A stretch of 64,000 nt of DNA from Hypericum androsaemum (Eukaryota > Streptophyta > Magnoliopsida > Malpighiales > Hypericaceae): the NCBI GenBank assembly GCA_963995505.1, contig OZ023197.1:14444475-14508474 (forward strand), read 5' to 3'. Both the position numbers and the translations under genes were made by a program. Under the pieces are notes generated by a model. It made no database searches. It worked only from the letters and a program-made list of their open reading frames with translations, and was not told the origin of the DNA. Shown piece after piece: positions 44,466 through 56,625 of the stretch. Each line of letters begins with the position of its first letter. Positions within the stretch are counted from its first letter, which is position 1.

Positions 44466-45876
44466 TGTTAGGAAATTAACTTAGTTTACGTATGGATAGA
44501 TGCGCTACGGAATTACTTATGTTCTAACGCAAGAAAATAAGAACGTGAAACAGACACAAGAGAATTACGTGGCTCGAAGAATTGCCTACATCTCCGGGAG
44601 AAAGAGATAGATCTTATTGATAAGTTTTCTCTTGCCTAGGCTTTAGCTCAACTCAACTCAGCAACCTTATCTATTTATATGTTAATCTTAATACAACCAC
44701 GGAGCCCATCTAAGCCATGTAAGAGTCTAAAACATAATCCAACTAAGAGTTTAACGTAGAATACACATAGTTCCTAACATATAATACAACTAACATAGAA
44801 TTCAACTAGTAGTCTCATAGAATTCTTCTAGAATATGAAATCTAGATTTTGAGTCATTCTTCAACAATGTCCACCTTCACGAGAAATGACCCCTCAGAAG
44901 AACCGTGAAGCTCCGCCCGAACTTCAACAATATCCACCTTGACTTAGAAGAACCATGAAGCTTTGCCTAAAATCAACCCTGCTCCACCTTGAACCTTAGA
45001 CACTTCATCCTCAACAGAAACCATCATCCTCCTTCCAACCTTGTCCAATTACTTAGAGACCTCTCTCAAACTCGAACATCCCCCAAGTTTGTTCGATGTA
45101 TCACCTTCAATCTCTATGGATCCCAAACACACAAGTTCTCCTGCAGAAGTATCGCCCGCCCTTGGTGTGATCCATGATTTTGCATTCCCATTGCAAAACC
45201 CACCGAACACCATTGATTTGTACGTGCCCTGAGACAACCATAGCTTCTTGTAAACAATGCCTCTTCGAGACAACCATAACTTATTTCTAACCATGACTTT
45301 GCGAAATATCCATAACTTCTTCCTAACCATATCTCTGCGATACTCATTCTAAAAACTCTCTTAGCTACACACAAACCATTCATGGCAAGACATTGCTCTC
45401 TTATATGATCTAACCTCATATGGCTCAACCATTTGCCAACTCCTTCAGACCATTGATGTGACTCTACCTATAACAGCATTTTCACTAACCAGTATGTGTT
45501 TCGTTCCACCCTTCATCCCTGCCATAAATTTCTTCTCTATCTTCAGTGGCTCATCTATATAACTATACATGTTATAATCCAAGGTTTCTAACAAAAATAA
45601 ATTACCAGGATGCATTGGACTTGATGACATAAAAAGTAAGCGATCATCTAACATGTCTGAATATTTGGAGATGTTTGTGGATGCTGATCCGTTTCCCTCA
45701 TTATCTTCAATTTTAGTTCGTTCTGGATAGTCCTTCTTCATAACTATCCCGTGTAATTGGGACATGGGCTGGTTTTTAGTCACACCTAGGTGTATAAGGG
45801 GTTTTGGGTTTAACATGAGAGATCTTTTCATTAGTACTCTTTTCCTGTCGTGAATTTTTCTATTGGGTCTTTTCAT
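44466..45876 (-). mobile_element. Truncated copia remnant related to the non-autonomous family
   Basis: One LTR (44466-44866, TGTTAGG...TTCAACA, about 400 bp) is followed by sequence related to the interior of the 33190 and 55279 elements. The pieces include gag/protease text in the minus frame 45445-45876 (KKDYPERTK, MKGGTKHILVSENAVIG). The other LTR is missing. Many stops. It lies just upstream of the T5 promoter. Confidence 0.7.
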
Positions 45877-46161
45877 GGCAGAATTTTAAAGAGGCATGTG
45901 ATTGCAACCTTGTACATTTGTACGAGAGTTACCTTCTTTTTGGGAGATTTTTTTAAAATGAGTAAAATTGTTACATATATTCCCAAATTGATAAAAACAT
46001 ACACATTTCTCCAAAATTAGTAGAAAGTTAATTATAAATTCAAAAATAATAATGGAGTCGATCCGTGGCGGTGGCGGGCAATTTTTAGTTAAAAAACAAA
46101 ATAAAATAGTGGGGTTGACCCAAATAAAGGTGGACTCCACACTTCCCATTTGCTATGCAAG
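45877..46161. other. Spacer between copia remnant and LINE
   Basis: AT-rich, no gene recognised. Ends in the target site used by the LINE. Confidence 0.5.
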
Positions 46162-46174
46162 ATAAAAGAACGCG

Positions 46175-49016
46175 GACGAGATCAAATCCGCTACTTTTGA
46201 GATGGGGGGAACTAGATCTCCTGGCCCTAATGGTTTTTCAGGGATCTTTTTCCAAAAATATTGGCATATCATTGGTAATGATTTGATTGCTTTGGTTGTT
46301 AGTCTTTATGAGCACTCTGAGGTTCCTCGTGAACTGAATAGGACTTATATTACTCTGATTCCAAAGAAAGCTAACCCGTCGGATATTCATGGTTTTAGAT
46401 CTATTGGCCTTTACAATTTTGCCTATAAAGTATATTCGAAAGTGTTGGCTAATTGTCTTAAACCTTCGATGAATGATTTAATCATGGATGGTTATGGTGC
46501 TTTTGTAAAAAATAGAAGCATCCAGGATAATATTATTATTGCTCACAAGGCTTTCCACTGTCTTAAGACCTCTGGTAAGAAGAAAACCAATTGTATGGCG
46601 ATTAAATTAGACTTAAAAAAGGCATATGATCTTGTTAATTGGGACTTTTTGAGGCATGTTTTGATTAAACTTGGTTTTCTGCATATATGGGTCTCTTATG
46701 TCATGAGCTACGTTACCTCTACTTCTTATAACATCCTGTTTAATGGACAGCCTTTGCCTTAGTTTAATGTTGCCCGGGGCATTAGGCAGGGAGACCCGCT
46801 ATCTCCCTTTTTATTCTTGTGCATTTCAGATGCCTTTGCACAATTTGTCAGCCATGCCAAGACTGTGGGTGACATCTCTCGTTTTGCTTTAAACTGTTAT
46901 TGTCCTCCTTTCACTCATATTCTTTTTGCAGATGACACCTTATTGTTTGGAAAGGCTACTGTTCAGGAGGCCTCTATATTTAAAGTCCTTGTTGGACAAT
47001 TTCTCTTCCCTTTCTGGATAGGATGTTAATTTCTATAAATCTAGTATCTATTTTGCTAGATGGGAATCAGATGAGACTAAAATGCATATTTCTTAGATTC
47101 TTGGTATGCCTTTGATGTTGCAGGATGACAAGTATCTCAGCCTTTGTTCCTTCTGGGGTCGTTCCAAGAATGATGCTCTGGCTTTCATTTTTGAACAAAT
47201 GCTTAGGAAAACTCAAAGCTGGAAACAAATGTTGTTGTCTATGACTGGTAGGGAAATTTTGATAAAATTGGTGTTATCTGCTGTTCCTAGTTATGTCATG
47301 CAATGCCTTTTGTTCCCTGCTTCTTTCTGTTATAAATTAAATGGCCTCATGGCTAGATTTTGGTGGTCCAGTAGTGTTGAATCTAAGAAGAATCACTGGT
47401 TAGGTTGGCAGAAGCTCACACGTTTTAAGCTATTAGGAGGATTGGGGTTTAAGGATTTGAGTATTTTTAACCTTGCTCTTTTGTCTAAGCTGGTTTGGAG
47501 ATTGCTTAATAACCAATCCTCTCTCTGTTTTAAGATTTTGCAGGGACTGTATTTCCCCAACTCTAACATGCTTGATGCTATAAAAGGTAATAGACCATCC
47601 TGGATCTAGTCTAGCATGTTTCAGGGTTTACAGTCCCTCAAGGACGATGTTTTGGTCTGCATTGGTACTGGTTTGTCTACCCATATTTGGGCGGACCCTT
47701 GGGTCCTTCTATCCCCCATTTTATGCATGTTGCTCCTTCTCCTTTGCCTCTGAATAATAGATCCCTGGCTGATCTAACCTGCAGGTCCACTAGAAGTTGG
47801 AATGTTGGGTTGGTTCAGCCCTCTTTTCAGTGGAGGAGCAAGCTGCTATTTGTAATATCTGTATCGCCCGGCCAGGCACTTTGAATAGGCTGGTTTGGCT
47901 TTACGCCAAGGATGGTGCTTTTACTGTCAAAAAAGTCCATCAAATTTTGAAAACTCGGTTGTCTCCTGATCGGTCTCCAGCTTTATCAATTCAAACTAAC
48001 TCGAGTTCCCCTTCTGCTGTTGCAGGGCTCTGGAAGAAACTATGGAATATTCAAGCTCATCCGCGGATCAAGCATTTTATCTGGCGGGCCGCTAGGGACG
48101 ACCTACCTTCTTCTTTCAATCTGTATAGGAGGAATCTTATCCATTCCTCTCTCTGTTGTATTTGTGGTTTACATTGTGAAATGACTATTCATATTTTGTT
48201 TGATTGTCCTCATGCCAAGGCTACCTGGTTTAGTAGCCCTTTTAGCCTTAGATTTGATCATGCCATGCATCTAGACTTTATCGATTGGGTCAAATCTATT
48301 TTGTTTAATCCGGATGTTATTGATTTTAAGCATTTGGCTTCCTTGGCTATTTATCTATGTTGGGGCATTTGGAAGTACTCAATCTACTACTGCTTATCAG
48401 GCTTCTTTTTGGAGTAATGAATTCTTGTAGGTCTTAGGTTCATCTGGATCTTTGGCTGCTACTGTGCATGGAATTCATATAAACTAGGCTTTATGGACTG
48501 CCCCGGACGTGGGTATCTTGAAGCTCAAATGTGATACTTCCTGGGTCGGGATCTCCTCCCACACTGGAATCGCATCCGTTGTTCACAATTCGCTTGGCTT
48601 GCTTGTGCAGGGTCAGAGTCTCACTTGTTCAGCTTCTTCTCCATTGGATGCTGAATTTAAGGTAATTCAGCTCTCCTTCCTTCTGGTGCGCGCCCACTTC
48701 CTCGATGTGGCTACCATTGTGGAGATTGATTGCCTTCTTGCTCATCTCTGCCTTACTTCTCCATTCCCTCAACTCAACTGAGAGGTTAAGAATCTTGTTG
48801 TGGAACTTATGGAGGAATTGGATTACTTTCCTCTTTGTAAACTTTTGTTGATTAGTAGGTCTCAGAATCAGGTTGCTCATTGGACTTGTCGATCAGTTAG
48901 ATCAGGTTTACTTCCTAGAGACTGGATTTTGTTCCCTCCTCTGGTTCCGAATGTACTTCTGTTTTCTGATTTCCGTACCTAGGTTAATATATTTGGTTCG
49001 TTGTTCCTAAAAAAAA
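46175..49016 (+). mobile_element. 5'-truncated LINE (L1-type), 2842 bp
   Basis: Flanked by the 13-bp duplication ataaaagaacgcg (46162-46174 and 49017-49029), with an A-rich tail. ORF2 starts inside the reverse transcriptase (SPGPNGFSGIFFQKYW). It shows KLDLKKAYDLVNW, a stop at 46760-46762, GIRQGDPLSPFLF and the catalytic FADD. It then has the zinc-binding domain (ARDDLPSSFNLYRR, CCICGLHCEMTIHILFDC) near 48050-48210 and an RNase H end (LKLKCDTSW, HWTCRSVRSG). Several stops and shifts; inactive. Confidence 0.93.
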
Positions 49017-49029
49017 ATAAAAGAACGCG

Positions 49030-50704
49030 AAAGAAAAGATTTAATTTTTAGTTTTAAGTAATAAAGCACTAGTTAACCTACAATTTAATACATACAATTT
49101 ATCGCAATAAGGGATAGAGAGATTTGGTGCTGTTATGCTACTAATCAATATTTATGAATCATGATTTATCAGAAAAAAAGCATATTATTTACGTGTGAAA
49201 TTTTTTATTATGTGTAGACTAAATAAGTATTTGAGATATCAAATTATCTACTTAAGTTCGACACATGATTAAGTTACAATAATATTATCACCAATTAATT
49301 TAAGTTCTTATTAGTATTCAGAAAAATTAAGATTGCGAATTCGGTAATTCAATTGAGTTCTTTTAAATAGAATCCTTATTAAATAATGGGAAAAGTCTCT
49401 TTTAATATTTTGTAGTTTCACATTTTCAGAATTTAGTCCATGTGGTTTTAAATAGGAAATTTAGTCTCATGTGTTTTACATACTTTTTCTTGGGCAGGTC
49501 CAAAGCAGCTGCCCAGCCATCTGGATTTGCAATTTAATGTTTACGGACTACATGATATGCCATCACAACCTTTTTCATCCATGCAAATGATAAGTGGCAG
49601 ATCGTAAAATTTTTCAAAATCAACCTGTCCTTCCTCTCTCTCCCTCCATTTCTCTGGACTTAACTTCGATAGTTAGTCCCTTTTATGTTTGTTTTCCTTG
49701 TTTGGATTTTCTTGTTTGTTTTTGTTGATTCTTTTTATTTTTCCAACTTGTTTTTAATTTTTTTTGTTTCACCTTTTGTGATTGGAAATGGCTGTGTGAA
49801 GCACAATGTATCCCCTCCTTCCTCTCTCGCAGGTCCCATTTCAAGAAGCAGGGACGGATCCCATCCCTGCGTAGACGAAGCTCCGGATCTTTGGCCAGAT
49901 GTCGGTGTCGAGGACCCCAATAACGACATCCCTGACAGAAAGAGACTCCAAAAACATGTTTTCAGCTATTTCTGAGACTGAGGAACTCCGGGGAGCTGGT
50001 GGTATGAGCTCGTTACGTGTCTCGAAGTTAAGCCCAAAGAGAGGGAGGGAGGGAGAGGAATGAGGGGATGATTTTGGATGATTTTGCTTAAGGTATTTTG
50101 GTCATTTAAATGACAAAAATATTAAAAAAAAATGAATGCTAACGTCAGCCAGAGATCTCAGACCAACATTAAATTAAAGAGTAGGGACGACAAAATTAGT
50201 TTTGAAAATGCACAAACTCTACGTATAATTACGCTATAGACAAGGACCCGAAAGTAATTTACCATATAATTTAATATGGAAAGACTACTATAAAATTTAT
50301 AGTCCAATCCACACCATAAATGTTAAAATAATTTAACATTTTAACTTAAACCATTAAGGAAAACAATCATACTTACTTTATGTTGAACACTCAATAGTAT
50401 AAAATATTAATGTTTAATTTAAGTGATTTTATGTGTTTTCATAGTAAGTGTCATGTAAAAATTCTAATATTTAGGAAAAAACATAATATTTATATATTAA
50501 TCTAGATGTTTTTCTTATTAAGATAGGGTGTTATTTTATGTGTAAGATTTGTGTCCGGGTCTATATCATATTCGGACCCAGATCTTAATTTTGGTGAAAG
50601 TTTGACTATATTTATACATGGCCGAGCTCTACGAGAAAAGAGAGTAACCTAGCGTACCCAAAAAGTTATGCTTTTGACCGAAAATAAAAGTGCAGTAATG
50701 GGAT
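49030..50704. other. AT-rich spacer, no supported gene
   Basis: The plus frame at 49685-49975 is Phe/Val-rich then basic, with no domain, and I do not accept it. Positions 50080-50280 are related in inverted orientation to 32290-32480. Positions 50620-50700 resemble the T1 flank at 2080. Confidence 0.45.
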
Positions 50705-50726
50705 AGGCTTAATTAGGTCGGCACAT
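50705..50726 (+). repeat. 22-bp direct repeat, left copy
   Basis: Starts aggcttaatt and ends tcggcacat. Identical to 52419-52440. The two copies bracket the segment with captured gene pieces. Confidence 0.85.
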
Positions 50727-51059
50727 AGACATGGAAATTTTGGTCCTGGAAAATAATATCCGGGACCAATCTAGCAAGGGTAAAAATGAGAAAGTGTAAA
50801 TATAGGGACTCACGTGGAGGAGGGGATCAAAAGAAAGGGATCTATTATTTAATGCTCAATTTAATATTTGGAGTGGTTGATTTTATGTTTTTTTCTTTAC
50901 ATATTTTTTTCCAGCAAAAAGGACTAACACATTTTTATATCAAATAGTTTATCCCGTTATATCAAAATGTTTACCAAGTTATTTAATTAACTATTTAACT
51001 TTCTTATTATAAGTATTTTTAATAATCGGATATATCATTCTATATAATTGAGTAAATCA

Positions 51060-51540
51060 TTTGATTAACCAGGCATACCATTTTACCATAGCCGAACATA
51101 CCATTCGATATTATTTAATTAGTTATTTAATTTATTATTAAAAGTATTATTAGATGTTATTTTTTTGGGTGAAATTATTAGATATTATTTAAGTTATTAT
51201 ACTTATTCGAGTATACCATTCGATATAATTGGGCATACTATTTGATATTAGTGGGCATGCCATTTGATATAATCAAGTATATTAGTGGGCAAACCATATA
51301 ATATATTCGGACATACAATTTAATTTATTCGGTCCTACCATTTAATATAACAGGTCGTACCATTTAATATAATATATTTAGACATACTATTTAATTTAAT
51401 CAGACATACCATTTAATTTAACTGGACATCACAAACCATTTAATTATAACATCATGAACCATTATATTATAACATCACGAACCATTAAATCATAACATCA
51501 CAAACTATTAAATTATAACATAACAAACCATTTCTTTAAT
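51060..51540. repeat. Degenerate ~24-bp tandem array
   Basis: The first half repeats gggcataccatttgatat-like units. The second half repeats aacatcacaaaccattaaat-like units. Units drift along the array. Confidence 0.75.
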
Positions 51541-51651
51541 AAAAATTCACGTCAGAAAAATTCACACAAAAATTCGATCAATAAGGGTCTATTCCAAGCC
51601 TAACAATTAAAACGCCAATTAAAGGGTAAAAAACACTATAGAAAGAAACCA

Positions 51652-51795
51652 ACAACAGATTCCAAGTTGCAGTAGCCCACACGAGACCCATCAGTCATCA
51701 GGAGTGGATTAAACCACCAGCCTTTCTTAGGCCAATCCATGACAAAAGCGAAACCATCCTTGACATTGCCAATCAGATCTCTTGCAGGGGACAAT
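51652..51795 (-). pseudogene. Captured coding fragment, family not recognised
   Basis: The minus strand is open for over 40 codons with a convincing protein-like reading (DLIGNVKDGFAFVMDW and KKGWWFNPLLMTDG). I do not recognise the family. It points away from the sucrose-transporter piece 90 bp to the right, so two unrelated gene fragments lie side by side. Confidence 0.4.
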
Positions 51796-51880
51796 AAGCT
51801 TCAAGATAAACCAAGCGTAATCCTTGAATTAGTACTCTTAGCACGCAATCGATAGGTGCACATCAAGGACTATTGGTAGA

Positions 51881-52026
51881 ACTGCCAACTCGCTCTACTC
51901 CTTCTTCATGGCGGTCGGGAACATCCTCGGGTACGCGGTGGGGTCCTACAGCCGCCTCTACACGTTCGTCCCCCCCCCCCCCCCCCCCCCACAAAAACCG
52001 TCGCCTGCGACATCTACTGCGCCAAC
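51881..52026 (+). pseudogene. Sucrose transporter (SUT/SUC) gene fragment
   Basis: The plus frame reads [20 protein letters not shown] then SYSRLYTF. After a poly-C run it reads [11 protein letters not shown]. These blocks match consecutive conserved segments of plant sucrose-proton symporters, around a transmembrane helix and the loop after it. Only about 50 codons remain, interrupted by 21 C. The DNA on both sides is unrelated. It is GC-rich against AT-rich neighbours, which suggests capture from elsewhere. Confidence 0.8.
51970..51990 (+). repeat. Homopolymer of 21 C
   Basis: An uninterrupted C run inside the sucrose-transporter fragment, the same length as the G run at 36837-36857. Confidence 0.9.
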
Positions 52027-52079
52027 CACGCCGACCGGAGCCGCGACAACGGTCAAGGAAACAGCGGAGTCGCAGAAGA

Positions 52080-52260
52080 GGACGAAGATGGCGAGGACCT
52101 AGAGGAGGAGGAGGAGAAGGAAGAAGCGGTCGGTCCGAGGAAGATGAAGGAGAGGGAGAAGGAGGAGATTGGGAGGGTGATGAGGAGGAAGTAGAGAGGG
52201 AGGAGGGACGCTGTGTGGGGTTTGTGTTGGGAGAGAGAATATTTTTTTAGGGTTGAAAGA
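52080..52260 (+). repeat. Purine-rich (gag/gga) tract after the transporter piece
   Basis: About 150 bp of nearly pure A/G. It gives Glu/Arg/Lys-rich frames that are composition artefacts. Confidence 0.6.
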
Positions 52261-52418
52261 AAGTGAGAGAGAGTTAAAAGACAATAATGCCCACTTCATT
52301 TTTATTCATCAGATCTGCTCCTCTTTTTTTTTACTCAATTAATGGCTGAAAATAACTCCAAGATGGGCCTGAGAGAAATTGTACATGCAGGACTCAATCC
52401 AATCCCTTCAAAATCGGG

Positions 52419-52440
52419 AGGCTTAATTAGGTCGGCACAT
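52419..52440 (+). repeat. 22-bp direct repeat, right copy
   Basis: Identical to 50705-50726. A shorter third piece (gggaggcttaattaa) follows near 52459. Confidence 0.85.
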
Positions 52441-55233
52441 GAAAAGAATGATTAAAATTGGGAGGCTTAATTAAGTTCTAGGCTCTAGTTTACTTTTTCT
52501 TTAAGGTGAATTTCTATCCAAGTAATTACATTTTATCAAACTTTGAATCTTGGACTTCAATCAAATCGTCATATGTCATGTGTTCTTATATCAAATACCC
52601 TTTCACTCTTAGTTGACCTATGAGAACCTTTGTAATAAGGTTAATTAATAAACACATAGATTATTATGATAAACTCACACAACACAAGTCATTAATAATA
52701 ATTTTTTAGAAGGTAGAATGATCTAAAAAGTTTGGTATACCCTATACGGTAATTAATATAAGATTTGTGGCATCTGCAAAATGGCGCAATTTTTTACGAA
52801 GCTATAGGAGACCAGGAGCTTCTCCGTCACTCCATTCTCTACAGAGTACAAGAATAAGTGCATTGATTTAACTCTACTTCGGAATTGTGAGGGCGAGAAT
52901 TGTTATTGTACCTAGAATCGCTTACTTTAGTGTATCATTCCCAGAGATGCACGTAGTATAAATAGCATAGGGGAACCTTGGTTTGGAGTGAGAGTTCAGT
53001 TTTGTATACGTGGTGTTATTATTTGACGCTCTTTCCTTTTTTTTAAGAATTAAAGTGATATTTCATTACTCCAATAACAATGATACATCCGGCTGCGAAG
53101 CTTGCTCAAGCCGAGCAAACGATGACAAGCAGCACCCTATACTACCCATGATACGGAAAATCCCCCAGAGATGACACCTAAACCCTCATATCCAGAAAGG
53201 TACTAGGTTGCGATCGTGGAATTCACTAAAAACTTATCAAAGACAAAACTTGAGAAAACTTCGATAGGAAAAAGAGTATTCTTATTGACACTTTTTTCTT
53301 ATCACGGTCTTTTTTCGATATATTTTTTATAAGATCAGTGGCTACAATTTCTTAAGAGGTAATTCAAATTTTGATATTGTCAATTTTATATATCATAAAT
53401 TCTAATAATACATTACCTTCCAAAAAATAAATGATAATCTTCTCTCATCGTGGACGTACACAATTTCTCACACCACTTGAATCTCTTACAATAACGGCAT
53501 AGGAGATAGTTTCCCGTCTTTTTCACGAGCTTGAACTAGTTGACCAACATGGTCGAAGTTGACGAGCGGCCACATTGGCTGAGGCAGCCTTATTCCAAAT
53601 TTTAGACAAAGACCTTAATATTTATAAATAATTAGATTAATTTTTACATGCATGTCCCTAAAAAAACGAAATTAGCTCCATTAAAAAAATAAACAACAAA
53701 TTAGACCATGAAAGCCCATGAAAATTACTCAAAAAAGAGCGGAAAGCCCATGAAAGTTTTAACAAATCGAAAGTGACGGGCTTTTAAAATTCGGCCATGG
53801 GACTCTATCTGGTTTTTTTTTCCTTTTCGAAATGATCCGATATTTACACTTATAATCGACAACAACAACTAGCGATTGACAATCTTAATACCTTTCCTCG
53901 AACAAAATTGTCAGACAAAGTTCATAAGGGTATCAGCTTCTCTTGAACAAGTGAGGTGAAGTTACCTATGGGTATATACATATGTCTGCTCACAAAGCAC
54001 GTAGATTTTGTGAACGGTCTTACAAAGGAATGCTTTATATTCTATTAAGTAATTTTTCTAATTTTCAATTTAGTTTTTAATACAGCAACAAATGCTAATC
54101 AGATTCAAATTTTAATAAAACTAATTTAGTGATTAGTAAACAAAAGACAATTAGAGAACTACTGAAAAAAAAAGACCTCGGGCTTGAGGACGTAATTGTT
54201 TTAAAAAAATAGTAGATAAGTCCACAGTTAAAAAATTAAACTAATCCCTACCTCACATTATTCCATTTATAAGTAGTCCATTCTGTGACCCTAACAAGAA
54301 CTTCAAAAACATTATTTATGAAATTGTTGGTGCGTAAAATTTATGTCAGTTAAACTCTGTCTTCTAAAAATTTATTTTTGAAAAAACTTCTCTTTGGTAC
54401 TTTGACACATATAACTCAATAATTTAAAACTCATCAAAATAGTCATTGTGATTTTAAGAGAATTTCACTGGTAGTTTTTCGAATGACCGAATCCAAAACG
54501 CTACCATTTTGTGCATACGTGACATGCCAGATGGGCATGGATTTTACCCCATTTGATGTGTTGTCATGATGAAAGCTTCCAAAATAATTTTAGATTACTT
54601 TATATTTTTAAAGAAAAAACTCATTTTTGTTCCCCCTCTCTTCTCTCTCCACATTCCTCCCTCTCTCCTCAATGCACCCTCAAGCCTCCGTCTCCATAGC
54701 GAAAGAACCAACCCAAAGTCACTACATATCACATACGCTTGATGTTATAGACTTGGAAAAAGTCCATTTGATTTCTTGCGGTATTGCAAAAAATTACTTA
54801 TGTATTCTATGGTTTAAATCTATCAATTGAGTCGAACTTTTTTCAATTAAAATCAATTAGAGGTCTGGGTATCTTCTCGGACCCTGTCTGACCAATGGTA
54901 AAGCCACGTCAATTTTTCATTTCTATGTGGCATGCCAACTAGACTTTGTAAAAATATCAAAATGATCTATGTTTTGTATATAATTTTCAAAAAAATCAAA
55001 GGGGAAGCTTGCCATCTTTTTTTAATAAGTGAAGTGATATATTCTCCAAAAAAAATTACACCAATAGCACCAAGGACACAGGACTTTGAATACCAGATAA
55101 CAAATATCTGACAAGAGATAAAATGCTATCTGAGTACATGATCCAAGATAACACCAAAAGTGAAAACTTGCAGTCGTTATTAAAGGGGATTGCAATCCTT
55201 ATTAAAGGGGAGCTTGAGATTATTTCTCAATAT
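52441..55233. other. AT-rich spacer with retroposon tails, no supported gene
   Basis: Poly-T-started fragments near 53040-53160 and 55015-55160 look like LINE or SINE 3' ends in minus orientation. A block at 53500-53540 repeats sequence found in intron 2 of the GCIP-like gene (near 15540). No coding domain. Confidence 0.45.
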
Positions 55234-55278
55234 TCAGAGGGGAATGGGATCGAAGTACATGGTCTTCATCAAAGTCTC

Positions 55279-55562
55279 TGTTATGAATTCAGCAATTAGA
55301 GAACAAAACGCGCAAAGAACACGGACACAAAAGATATCGTGGTTCGGCCTAATGCCAACGTCCACGGAGAGAAAGGAGAACTTTTATTGATGAGTTTCCG
55401 AGCCACAAAGCCATACAAAAAACCTAGGGTAACATGTCTTTATATAGAGACAAACTCTTGGTGTACAAGTAACCTATCTAGGTCAGATTAGGAGTCCAAA
55501 ACCTAGTCAGAATAGGAATAGGAATAGGAAATAAGTCTTTCCTATTTCTCGCCATCCCAACA
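55279..55562 (-). repeat. 3' LTR of the copia element in T6
   Basis: 284 bp. Pairs with 57486-57769 with over ten differences by eye. Confidence 0.9.
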
Positions 55563-56016
55563 ATCTCTACCTTGGCGAGAAATCATCCTATGGACGAACC
55601 ATGAAGCTCCATCCGAACTTCAACAAACTCCATCTTGATGAAATACCGCCACATGAAGAACCATGAGAACCTGAGAAACCAAACCGACTCCACCGACTCC
55701 ATCTCGGACCATAGATAACTGCATCAATAAGACCATCTCAACTTTCTCTTCACCTTTTGTTCAATCACTTGGAGCCAGCCCCCAAAATCGAGCTTCTGAG
55801 CTTGCTTGGCCTATTCCCTCCAACCTCCATCGAACCACAACTAGCAAGTCCACCTGCTGAAGCAACCTTGCGACCAATAGACACGCCCTCTATTTTTCGG
55901 TCAACCCCATGCTCCGCAACCTCGAACTGCTTTTCTGCTGGACCTTCTTGCCTCAAACCAATGCTACATGCCATAGCATACAAAGGGCAACCTTTTGTTC
56001 CACCAAGTAGAACCCT

Positions 56017-56547
56017 CTACATGCCACGAACTCTACCGTTCAACCTTGAGTGAGATACCCGATTCGTCCGTAGTGCTACCAATGGCTTCACATTCCCCAT
56101 GCAAAACCTACCCAACACCTTTGACGTGAACGTCTCTTTAGGCAACCATAGCGGAAACTTGCTAACTTTGTCTCCGCGAATCCCAACTCCACTCAAACCA
56201 TTCATGTCAAGCTTTCGCTCCATCACACAAGAGCTTTTCTTCCCTCTATCGGAACCCAACGATGTGACTCCACCTACAACCGTGTTCCCCACTAACCTAT
56301 AGGTATTCCTAGCATTCCTTTCACCCTTCATCACCACCACAACATCCTTCTCCACCTCCATTAGCACTCCTACAACATTATAATTGTACCCACTATAATC
56401 CAAGGTTCCTAACGAGATCAAATTCCTCTCCAACTTCGGAACATGCCTAACCCTACACAATTTTCTCTCAACACCATCCCACATCTTGATTTGGATATCA
56501 CCTATGCCAGCAATTCTGCAAGTAGAACCATCACCCATAGTCACCAT
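56017..56547 (-). pseudogene. Copia protease-end/pre-integrase piece
   Basis: The minus frame reads VTMGDGSTCRIAGIGDIQI, then HVPKLERNLISLGTLD and RNTYRLVGNTVVGG. This is the segment between the copia protease active site and integrase. After residue about 95 it turns into non-copia sequence shared with the 33190 element, so the polymerase genes were replaced in the family's common ancestor. Confidence 0.8.
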
Positions 56548-56625
56548 ACCTGAATCAACGAACTTGTAGGTGTCGAACCACCCTCTCTAGGGCGTCATGT
56601 GAAAAGAGCAAGCGCTATCAAAAAT

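Noticed and set aside
49685..49975. 96-codon ORF with a hydrophobic N-terminus like a signal peptide
   Set aside because: T-rich composition gives Phe/Val/Leu codons by chance; no recognisable mature domain, no second copy, no splice context.
51873..52250. 125-codon basic Pro/Arg/Gly-rich ORF
   Set aside because: Wrong frame across the sucrose-transporter fragment, poly-C run and purine tract.
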